Assembly (NCBI GenBank): GCA_028095005.1
Contig: CM051463.1
Span: 63,216,251-63,280,250 of the forward strand
Length of the DNA: 64,000 nt
Direction: 5' to 3'
Source of the DNA: Rhynchospora pubera
Lineage: Eukaryota > Streptophyta > Magnoliopsida > Poales > Cyperaceae
The position numbers and the translations under genes are program-made. Numbering within the stretch: position 1 is the first letter of the stretch; each line of letters begins with the position of its first letter. Under the pieces are notes generated by a model that was not told the origin of the DNA, did no database searches, and saw only the letters and a list, made by a program, of their open reading frames with translations. Positions 10,745 to 19,313 of this stretch are shown here, piece after piece.

Positions 10745-13199
10745 TGTTTGCCTCTAAATTCTGCTGCACAAAATCCTAAACGATTTCCTATCTTATCACC
10801 AAAATCCAAAACCATATGATCAAAATCCCATCCACATAACCAATGACCCAACAAAATAGCCCTGATAATTGGTCATAATGCATGAAAGGAAAACACAGAA
10901 ATTCTTAAAAAAAAATGGACAGTAAATTAATTAATTACGAGGAATGCCATTATGCGCCCGTGATATCCTTTTAATTAATTACCGGAGTCCTAAAAATAGA
11001 AAATTTGTGGCAGCTAAATTCTTCATATTTTTGTGAGGAGCCATGCAAAATTTCATGTCAAATTGACCAATGGATGGGCACCAAACAATTTTTCTAAAAA
11101 TAAAGCAGCTCAATTAACCTCAAAATTCAGTCAAATGGACACCTCCATTTTGAAACAAATGGAGATAAACCCCCCACCAGAGTAAATGGATGGAAATGAT
11201 TTTCAGATGGGCCTCTAAGTCAATATTAAAAATCTACCTCGGGCCAAGATTGAAGCCCATCTGAGTTATACACTGGCCCAATTCGATTAAGGAAATTCCC
11301 ATCAATCCAACGGCCATGATAAATTCCAGTAAATGTTATCCAGAATCAACGGACCGATCACAACCTAAATCCAAAATCTAAGATACAATTTTCTGATTGG
11401 CCGAAACAGTGGGTCCCACGATCCCTATTTAAACTAAAAAGAAGAAAAAAAAAAGAGAGAAGAAGAGAGACAGTACTGTCTGACAGACCTCGTACGATGG
11501 CGTGGGAAGAACTTCGTCGCCGTCCTACACCACCTCAGCCCCAACCAACCTCGCCAGTGAACTGGCGATGACTCCGTGGTTCTAACGACACCAAACACGG
11601 CGGGGTGAGGAGGCTGGAAAAGAAGAATGCGAGAGGGGCAAGGATAAGAGTGCAACAGATGAAAAGTGTAAAATTGCACTAAATTGCTAAAAAATTGGTG
11701 AGGGAATTTACATGTTGAAGCCTTTGGCAAGCTTCGGGTGATGCCTGGATGGGTTAACAAGAGCCAATTTGACGAAATGAGGGGGTGGCGCCGTCCTTCA
11801 CCACAACTATTCCGTTACAAAAGGGGTTGAGTTCAAAGAATTCCAAGTACACTTTGAATTAGAGGGGGAAGAGATGACGAAGAATTAGCAGGGAACGTGG
11901 TCAAGAGAGAGGAGTAAATATGAGGAATGACAAAGCAAAGTTATCACAGACTGGAGACATCCTGTGCTAATTATTTGGTGAAATTGAATAGGGGCTTGAA
12001 TGGAGAAAAGGTATCGTCTCTCACAGCCTATAAAGGAAGAACTAGCCCTGCCACCGTCCTTGGCGCCAGAGGGAATGGTGACAAGTGGTAAACTCACCGT
12101 TTCAATTGGAACCGTCAGATATAGGGTGGATTCTAAATAGACGTTGGGATACCTCTTATGCCTTTACCACAGTCTACAATCATTGATCTACCTATGTCAT
12201 GCACAGGTGAGATGCAAAGAATGGCAGCATACTTGGTAAAAAAAGAAAGCATCTGTCTGTTGATTCTTACCCTAGGATAAAACTAAGCATGAATGGATGG
12301 TTTGAGATCAAGTCACATGTCCCCCAGCAGGCATAGGATGCAAATACATCATAATGTACCTGGGGAATGAGTGAGTCATGCGTGACTCTCTTCTAACCAT
12401 GGGCAAATCAGTCATTTGGAGGAAAGTGACAAAGGAATGAAGGATACCATAAAGGAATCTGAGGAATGCATATGCCCATACTACCCCCAGGATACCTGTA
12501 TATGGTGGTTGGTAAAAAATGAAAGGAAAACAACAAAAGAAGATTGTGTAAAAATGTAAGCCAGAAAGAAGAAGAAAAAAAGCTTTGTTAAAATAACCTA
12601 ATGCCATGTCAGCAGCTAAAATCAAAACATCAAAAGCATGATAAAATTGAGGTTAAAAAAAATCAAACATAAAGAAAGAAGTGACAATGAAATTTTTAAT
12701 TGAAATTGTTAAGAAGTGGGTGTAATCTAGTAATGAGGGCCCCAGCTGGCAGTGATACTTAAGCATATACACAACACATCAACGCTCACCACATAAGATT
12801 GATGAAAAGAATGACTGGAGAAAGTAAATGATATGATCATTGATGCATCAGACCTATACCCCTATGAGCAACAACTACACATCAGAAGAGATCCCTCCTC
12901 TATACAAATCACAGCCCCTCATCAACATACGGATCATTGGATGAGAGACAACGCATCAGGTGGTACCAAAATAAACATAACTCCTCTTCCAAGCATACTG
13001 TAAAAAGAAGTAAAAAACCCAAGTGCCAAATGTCATGCCATTATTGGTCAGTAAAAGGAAGTAAAGAAAGAGAAGTGATATTGGAATTGTAAAAGTATGG
13101 CGGCAAACTCACCTTACATCCAACCCCTTCATCACAAATCCAATGCAGAAGATACTGCCATGTGTCAAAAGGATGAAGCAAAGCCCTAGGGATTTCGCC

Positions 13200-13207
13200 T
13201 ATAAAAG
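13200..13207 (+). promoter_or_regulatory. LTR promoter TATA box
   Basis: TATAAAAG in the context TTTCGCCTATAAAAGAAG is the best TATA match in the LTR. It is followed by a purine-rich leader and the string CAATACAATTTCAATTG, a kind of sequence common in plant LTR R/U5 regions. This puts the element's RNA start near 13230, with about 2.5 kb of U3 and about 4.1 kb of R-U5. Weaker TATA-like sites are at 11426 (CTATTTAAAC) and about 12040 (CTATAAAGG). Confidence 0.55.
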
Positions 13208-13508
13208 AAGATCAAAGCAAAGAAGAAAAAAAAGGAGAGGGGAGAGAGCAAGCTAAAATCCTGCTGGTTTGTTTAGTTGCATTATTTGTAAAAAGCAGTT
13301 CTAAGAAAAGTAGGAGCAGTTATCAAAAGAAAGGTAGAGATCATGTTATATTAGGCTCAATACAATTTCAATTGCTGAAAGTTCTTCTATTTCCCCTTTC
13401 AGTTCCTGTGCTTTTGTGTTGTCTTTTTCTTGTTTATGCTGAAATTGAGGGTCAATTATAAAAGAATCCTCTTGTAGGTCATCCACAAACATTGCTTTGA
13501 GGCTCAAA

Positions 13509-13927
13509 GACACAGGTGGGGGGTGCTTGCCAGAGAGCGCACACCTACCTGTGTCAATGAGTCCTCTAAAATCTTAAAATGGTAAAGTAAGAATAAAAGG
13601 AGTATAACTTCATGCATGAGGGGTGCTTGCCTGAGAGCGCACACTCATGCATTGAGTCATGTCCCAGACATTAATCACTGCTGTCTCATGGTTTAGGCAT
13701 AAAGTAGGAAATGGTGAAAAGATCCTAGGTTAGAAAGACATAATAAAACTGAAAACCAAGGGTTCATGTGCACACAAAAAAAAAGGGGGATTTCATATGC
13801 AATAGATAGAGTTTGCCTTGCTAAAAACATATGTCGTCAGGCTCATCTTGATAAAAGTGTTTAAACTTGCTTGAGGTATGTAGATACCACCAAGGGATGC
13901 TTGCCTGAGAGCGCATACTTGGGGGTA
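13509..13927 (+). ncRNA. Three same-loop hairpins in the LTR leader (left LTR)
   Basis: Hairpins at 13509-13555, 13612-13652 and 13885-13927 each have a 23-nt loop containing GCTTGCCWGAGAGCGCA. Their stems differ completely: GACACAGGTGGG with CCTACCTGTGTC (one G-U), ATGCATGAG with CTCATGCAT, and TACCACCAAG with CTTGGGGGTA (one mismatch). A pair inside the loop also changes together, GTGC/GCAC in the first two and ATGC/GCAT in the third. Conserved loop with compensating stems points to a structured RNA, downstream of the presumed RNA start. Function unknown. Confidence 0.65.
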
Positions 13928-15660
13928 GAAACATGCCCCTAGCGTATGCATTTTCAAATTTATGTTATCATATGATAATGATATCTTAAGTCAGTAACAG
14001 TAATATCAACGTGCATTAAAGTAAAAAAAAAAGTATAATATATATACATATTTGCAAAACAATAAGGATTAAATTGAAAAAATGTCAAAAAAAAAGGAAC
14101 CTAGCAGGTACTGAATGTACTACTTCAAAAAGTAATGATAACAACACTTCCTCAGAATTTTCCTCATTAGGAATACATCACCCAACTTCAGAAGAAAAGA
14201 AGGCATATGTTCTTATGATGTTGATAAGCTTATGTGTTGTTAGGATATATGGATACCATGATTGTTCGGGTCTCATCTTTGTTAGGTGCAACCTCTCTGC
14301 ACAAGTTTAATTACTTAAAAGGGTAAAGGATAAAGGAATGTCTGTGTAATTGCCTAAAGGATGGGAGAGTTGCATACCTTTCCCCGTTACAGTTACAGAA
14401 GGCCTAGTAAGCAAAAAAAAAAAGAAAGAGAGCAGGCCTCACCTCATATGGTAGTTCATTCAAATAATGAGAATTAGTAACAAAGTGATACTAACAATGA
14501 ATGGCTCGGCTCAAACAAAGGGTACTAAGAGTAAGTTTTAAAGTTCTTCTGGGAAGGTGTCTCTAAAATCTAGTTTCACTTTTTTTATAAAACATGAATG
14601 CAAAATTAAATAGAATGCATTTCACCAATTGTTGCAAGGTGATGAACAATAGGAATTAAGACTGGAAGTAAGAAAATGGTATCCAATAAAAGCTCAAAGT
14701 CGAATCAATGCATACCTGTAGCAATGCTCTGGGTCACCCCCAACATGGGTGACATTGCATCATCTGTTGGATTGAAAGTCGGGATTAAATTCTAACAGTA
14801 AGTCTTACCAGACTCAAAACCAGACCACAGCTCATGCCGCGAGCCAAATTGATTTATTTACACCTAAACTGTTGTCGCCAATAGCCTCATGAGACACTCG
14901 TGATGCTCAATGAGAGGTCCTTGGTCAGAAATTACCATCAAGTGTTCAGAATTACTCCATTGACACGCCGTCAGGCCAGCAATTGGGATAGCAATGAGGT
15001 GTTCAATTGAGCAAGCAAATCTGAAATTGAAAAGACCCTTGCGTAAAAGACGGGAAGGCGATGCTTCTAGACTTAACCATAGTCAGGGAGATGATCGGAG
15101 TCGCCAAGTCAACTCCCACAACCGACGAGTCAACAAGAACGGATGAGGGAAGAAAATCAAAATGCGAAAGCACTGGTCAGACGCGGAGTATCGATGAGGC
15201 CCTCTGACTGGTAGGACCTACGAAGCCGATCCGACCTAAGTCCAAATCCGCTCGGTGTACAGACGCGAGCAAAGACCAAGCGATTCAACTAGCTCTTAAG
15301 CTCAACGACTCGGGAAGGTCTTCTGTGGCGAATAGTCTGTGGCGGGTTACTGAGCAACAAACAGCAAACAGCACCACTACAGCCAATCAGAAAATTCTGC
15401 GAAGCAGATAACTTCAAAAATGCATTAAAAATAGCCACATTGTCAGAAAATTCTCATAAAATATCAAAACGCCAAGAAAAATATGAGGAATATTTTGATG
15501 TGCTATGTTATGCTAAAACACCAAAGTAAAAATATTTTAAAATTAATAAGTTTAAGGGATGACCACAGATAATAATAAATTTATATTCATATGGTTAAAT
15601 AAAAAAAAAAGAAGAAGAAAAGGAAATAAGGCAAAAGAAAATCATTTTGAATATTCTTTG

Positions 15661-15790
15661 TTCTGGACAGCAGGTACATTTGAACAAATTATGTTCTGGA
15701 CAGCAGGTACATCTGAATAGCTTATGTTCTGGACAGCAGGCACATTTGACATTCCTTGTTCTGAGCAATAGGTACAGTCAAACACTAAAG
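15661..15790 (+). repeat. 33-bp tandem repeat, four units, in LTR
   Basis: Units begin TTCTGGACAGCAGGTACAT at 15661, 15694, 15727 and, in decayed form, 15759. Because the period is a multiple of three it creates short open frames on both strands that are not genes. The second LTR copy is at 42688-42817. Confidence 0.9.
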
Positions 15791-15839
15791 CCCACAAACA
15801 AAATTGAAATAAATAAAGTATACATATCATCAAGAAAAA

Positions 15840-16375
15840 AAAGGGAAATTAAAAGTGCAAATTCAAAAGTCCAAACTCAAAATCTCAACCAAACACTGAA
15901 AATCTAAAACTCAAAAGCCCAACTCAAAAGTCAGGCTCCAAAAGTGCTAGCAAAAGTCAAACTCCCAAAAGTGTTAGCTTAAAATACAAGACTCAAAAGT
16001 CAAACTCAAAGTACAAGACTCAAAAGTCAAACTCAAAGTTCAAACTTCTAAAAATGCAAAAATCAAAAGTCAAAACTTCCAAATGACACAAAGTCTAAAT
16101 GACACAAAGTCTGAAAATGACACAAAATCAAAATGACACAAAGTCTAAAAATGACACAAAGTCTAAATGACACAAAGTCTAAAAATGACACAAAGTCTAA
16201 ATGACACAAAGTCTGAAAATGACACAAAGTCAAAATGACACAAAGTCAAAATGACACAAAGTCTAAAAGTGACACAAAGTCAAAATGACACAAAGCCAAA
16301 ATGGCACAAAGCCTAAAAGTGACCCAAAAGACACAAAGTCTAAAGTGACATAAAGTCTTAAAAGTCAAAAGTCCG
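15840..16375 (+). repeat. A-rich simple array (AAAAGTCAAACTC then ATGACACAAAGTCTAA) in LTR
   Basis: From about 15840 to 16080 the sequence is built from AAAGTC/CAAACTC words. From 16083 to about 16350 it is a 14-17 bp repeat of ATGACACAAAGTC with variable spacers. The matching block is 42868-43403. No coding or structural signal was seen in it. Confidence 0.85.
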
Positions 16376-16469
16376 TCCCTTCAAGACTGCATCGCGTTTC
16401 GCCCTGAAGGAGACACCCTCCCGATGTTCAGATTGAGAAAAAGGAAAAGTCAATTCTGAATTATCATTG

Positions 16470-16828
16470 AAGTTCCTGTCAAGAGAAGGCATAGCGCATC
16501 TGTACTCGCGACTTGAACGAACATCTCAAAAATCCCTAAGTTCCCCAAACGATTGAGAACTGACCTAGAATACCCTATTTTCTAGCGTTGGACTCAAATC
16601 TAACAGCCTGTTTCTACAAGTTCACAGCATGTTTGACCAGAAGCAGACTGAAACCTGATGCCCAGATGACCAGAAGAAAAGTCGATCAATGGCCATCATC
16701 CAAGTTCCTGTCAAGAGAAGGCATAGCGCATCTGTACTCAAGACTTGAACGAAATCCCAAAACCTCTAAATCCCCAAACGATTGAGGATTGATCTAGGAT
16801 ACCAAATTTCCTAGTGTCGAACTCAAAA
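16470..16828 (+). repeat. Duplicated segment of about 125 bp in LTR
   Basis: 16470-16598 and 16702-16828 both read AGTTCCTGTCAAGAGAAGGC, then ATAGCGCATCTGTACTC, ACTTGAACGAA, CCCCAAACGATTGAG and CTAG...ACTCAAA. The two copies are diverged by perhaps 15-20%, far older than the split of the two LTRs. The same pair is in the 3' LTR, about 43498-43856. Confidence 0.85.
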
Positions 16829-17077
16829 AAATCTCTGTGACGGCACTAAGCCTGATCCAGCAAGCAAAAACAACCAAAATGTCTAAAAATGTGAAACCAA
16901 AAAAAAAAATTAAATTGCATCATCCATGTTTGCATGGCTCTGTTAAAATAGCTGCCCTTCTACTTTGCTTTTCACCCTGAAACTCCCTATCAAGACACAA
17001 TCCTTTTTTATTAAAAATGGACTTCATCCACCTACGACATTTAAACTTTGACTATCCCGATCTAGAGGTGCTCTTGG

Positions 17078-17131
17078 CTCAGTTCATAACTGAGTTCGGA
17101 GGTAATTAACAGTAGGGGCTTGCGCCTACTG
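17078..17131 (+). other. Two short hairpins near the LTR end
   Basis: CTCAGTT-CAT-AACTGAG (17078-17094) and CAGTAGG-8 nt-CCTACTG (17110-17131) are perfect 7-bp stems, 15 bp apart. They lie about 200 bp before the PBS, in the part of the RNA leader where retroelements often carry packaging or reverse-transcription structures. Also present at 44106-44159. Confidence 0.6.
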
Positions 17132-17321
17132 GAAAAAAAGGACCTACGACAAACAATCAACTCTCGAGGTACTTAGAACCGCATTAGTGCCCTTCATTCA
17201 TTTGGAATGGGCAGTGACGACGGGTCTCAAGATGCTCGAGGGGTATCTGATCCGCATTTTCTTCGCCCCATAGAGGACTATCTGATCTTCCGTGGTCGGA
17301 CTGGAAAAAGTGCGAGACAGG

Positions 17322-17459
17322 TTCTGGCACGCCCGGTGGGACATTTTTCTCCTCTCATCAGGGCATAATCAAAGTTTAAATGTATAGGTGGAATTAAGTC
17401 CATAATATTCAAAGAAAAATACTAATGATTGACTCTGAGTTCTCTCCATTGCAGGAATC
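17322..17459 (+). other. Untranslated leader between LTR and gag
   Basis: GGTTC spacer, PBS, then about 115 bp of A/T-rich sequence. The gag ATG at 17460 is the first ATG that opens a long frame. No splice donor was identified. Confidence 0.6.
17327..17344 (+). other. Primer binding site
   Basis: TGGCACGCCCGGTGGGAC begins 5 nt after the LTR end. TGG is the complement of the CCA tail of a tRNA, and this position is standard for reverse-transcription priming. I could not match the 18 bases to a specific plant tRNA from memory. A 115-bp untranslated leader separates it from the gag ATG at 17460. Confidence 0.7.
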
Positions 17460-19313
17460 ATGTTCACCTGGAGTCAAATCGTGAAGGGCGAACGTCTTCA
17501 CCACAAGAAGGCAGCAGCAACCGGGACTCTCCATGTGCCCATCCAAGCTGTCGTGCAAATCTCTCCCGTGATGCTTGCTGGTGAAGCATCGATGAAGGTC
17601 TCTGAAAAGCCCGCCCTTAGCGCCAAAAAGGGTCGGGCGGCAACCACTCACATCAAAGGGGCAACAACCCCGAAACTCAAAAAGGAAAAGAGGACTAGGA
17701 TCTCGAGGGCCCAAGCTCTCCACCTGGTCCAACAACCCGATACCGTCACTGATTTGTCCCTCAGCAACACCTTCGCCCCTCTGCATGTGCTCAAAAAGGG
17801 AGGCGAAGTAATGCGCCTCAGAGAGGATTGGGAGCTCCCCATGTACGCCCCAGTCTCTGAGACAAAGAAAGTAACCCATCCAAAACACAAGGCAGTGGAG
17901 GCCATCCATGCGGCCTTCAAGATTGTCAAAAGATCCCGCAAATCCCGCAGGATTGTCACTGCAATCCCTGCCAACCCCAACAAGCCGTCCATCAAGGACA
18001 GGCTCAAGTTCCCGGCGCACCAAAGACTCCGCTTTCCTTATCGTGAGGACAACCGAGAGGGAGACGCGGACTATAGTGCGTCAGAAAAAAGGACTGTGGC
18101 CCACCCGCCTTCAGTCTTCGACCGGCTTACCTTTCCATCACTCCAACCCAACGCCCGCTCAATGAAGGCCAAAGGAAAAGTGAAGAAGGTCTGGAAGCCC
18201 AAGCAACCGGATCCCATCCCCGCTCCCAAGCAAAATACAGGGGGCACCAAGCGATGGGTACCAAAAGAAAAAGACACCTCTCTGGCTAGCCAGGTGGCGA
18301 GTCAGATGATGAAAAATAAAACCAAAAAGAAATATGTGATGAGGAAGAGGCGGAACGCTGGTTTTGCCTCAACATATCATGTGTCAGTTGACGATGATGA
18401 GGATGACAATGAGGAAACGGCGGAAGTCCGTATGGTCGGAACAGGTTCCCAGGAGCCGCCTCACTCCGAAAGTGTCCCCGTGGAAACACGAGGACAGAAA
18501 GGAAAAGCTTCGGCATCTAAACCTCCCAAACGGGTAGGGCGGCCCAGGAACCGCAGCCCGGTAGTGGAGGAAATTGTCCAACAAACCACTGATAACATCG
18601 CAAGCGATGAAGAGGATCCAAATCCGGATCACGGAAGTTCGTCTGAAGATGTTGATGAGGAAATTGAAATCCTCGAAGAAATATCTGATGAGATGGCCCA
18701 GCTTCGCAAGGAGCTGGAAGAGAAAACCAAGCAACTTGAGCAACTCCAAGCAGAAAATGCTCGGGTAACCGCGGCATGCGCGGAAGTCCAGAAACACATA
18801 GCCAAAAAGGGGGCACGCCCAAGCTATGCTGTTTCAAACAACGATGTACCAAAATCAACCGAAACCCAAGGAATGGCTTCTAAGCCAAAATTCAAAAACA
18901 AAAAGAAAACCAAGAAATCCCACTCTAAAATAGTGCGGGAAAAGGATAGCAGCTCTAGTGAAACCTCCGAAGAAGAGTTGCTTGAAAGAAAGGAAACTAA
19001 TGTCATTGACCCTGAGGCCATAATGGAGAAAATGCAAAGGGCCATGGATCAGAAACTGCAATCTCTAGGGATTGGGGGCACTCAACTGCCCGTCAATTTC
19101 ACAGGACGGCCTTACCCTGCAAGGTTTGACCAGCTGGATTACCCGAAGGGACACGTAGTGTCGAAATTCAAAGTGTTTGATGGGATTGGAAACAAAATCA
19201 CCCCAAGTCAACATCTGTCACATTTCATAACCTCCTGTGGAAACACTGCTCGGAGGGAGGAATGGCTACTAAGGCAATTTTCACAAAGCCTGTCTGGAGT
19301 AGCATTTGACTGA
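17460..19313 (+). CDS. gag, N-terminal part, ending at an in-frame TGA
   Basis: The ATG at 17460 follows the PBS by 115 bp. The 617-residue product has a strongly basic N-terminal third, two DRLxFP-type motifs common in plant gag proteins, an AT-hook-like KRVGRPRNR near 18526-18555, a leucine-heptad coiled coil at about 18660-18800, and the start of the retrotransposon capsid domain from about 19090. It ends at TGA 19311-19313 in the middle of that domain. The sequence after the TGA continues in the same frame with the rest of the capsid fold, so the stop interrupts one gene and is not its natural end. The position is normally Trp in this family (W-Y context). A one-base nonsense change is the simplest reading; programmed readthrough is possible but unsupported. 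Confidence 0.85.
   Translation: MFTWSQIVKGERLHHKKAAATGTLHVPIQAVVQISPVMLAGEASMKVSEKPALSAKKGRAATTHIKGATTPKLKKEKRTRISRAQALHLVQQPDTVTDLSLSNTFAPLHVLKKGGEVMRLREDWELPMYAPVSETKKVTHPKHKAVEAIHAAFKIVKRSRKSRRIVTAIPANPNKPSIKDRLKFPAHQRLRFPYREDNREGDADYSASEKRTVAHPPSVFDRLTFPSLQPNARSMKAKGKVKKVWKPKQPDPIPAPKQNTGGTKRWVPKEKDTSLASQVASQMMKNKTKKKYVMRKRRNAGFASTYHVSVDDDEDDNEETAEVRMVGTGSQEPPHSESVPVETRGQKGKASASKPPKRVGRPRNRSPVVEEIVQQTTDNIASDEEDPNPDHGSSSEDVDEEIEILEEISDEMAQLRKELEEKTKQLEQLQAENARVTAACAEVQKHIAKKGARPSYAVSNNDVPKSTETQGMASKPKFKNKKKTKKSHSKIVREKDSSSSETSEEELLERKETNVIDPEAIMEKMQRAMDQKLQSLGIGGTQLPVNFTGRPYPARFDQLDYPKGHVVSKFKVFDGIGNKITPSQHLSHFITSCGNTARREEWLLRQFSQSLSGVAFD

Larger units (their letters stand above)
1..17321 (+). 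mobile_element. Left, truncated copy of giant Tat-lineage Ty3/gypsy element
   Basis: This is the 3' half of one element: end of pol, 3' region with two antisense genes, and an LTR. It matches 27044-44347 almost base for base; the offset changes only from 27043 to 27026 through a few small indels. Its own gag, most of pol and its 5' LTR lie left of the window. Its 3' LTR (10745-17321) is also the 5' LTR of the next copy, so the array reads internal-LTR-internal-LTR with no host DNA between. Such arrays are known to arise by LTR-LTR unequal recombination or by recombination during reverse transcription. An assembly duplication cannot be excluded from sequence alone. Confidence 0.9.
10745..17321 (+). 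repeat. LTR shared by the two element copies
   Basis: The right end ...GAGACA is fixed: element sequence continues from here into the PBS, whereas the other copy passes into host DNA. The left end is inferred at TGTTTGCC, directly after a GGTGGGGGGC tract, giving TGT...ACA termini and a length of 6577 bp. It carries no convincing coding region. It does hold a TATA box at 13200, three matched hairpins at 13509-13927, a 33-bp tandem repeat, an A-rich ATGACACAAAGT repeat array and a 125-bp internal duplication. If the true start were further right the LTR would be shorter, but the promoter at 13200 argues that it begins before that point. Confidence 0.65.

Noticed and set aside
11434..12625. Minus-strand frames of 70-108 aa inside the LTR
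   Set aside because: No domain, no supporting splice sites, and low-complexity Phe/Ser-rich products from A/G-rich DNA.
13774..13790. A9GGGGG run as the polypurine tract
   Set aside because: Not followed by TG, and it lies downstream of the LTR TATA box and within the hairpin region.
14074..14310. 78-aa frame in the LTR
   Set aside because: Starts in an A-run and shows no recognisable domain; part of the probable R-U5 leader.
14559..14566. TGTCTC as LTR start, matching terminal GAGACA
   Set aside because: It would give a better 6-bp inverted terminus, but it has only a weak purine tract and would leave the TATA box and leader-like sequence outside the LTR.
15642..15907. Short open frames on both strands at 15642-15907 and 42669-42880
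   Set aside because: They arise from a 33-bp repeat whose period is a multiple of three; the frame changes between LTRs through one extra A.
15840..16375. A-rich repeat array as a CRISPR-like array or satellite
   Set aside because: Eukaryotic context, no unique spacers, and the array is confined to the LTR.
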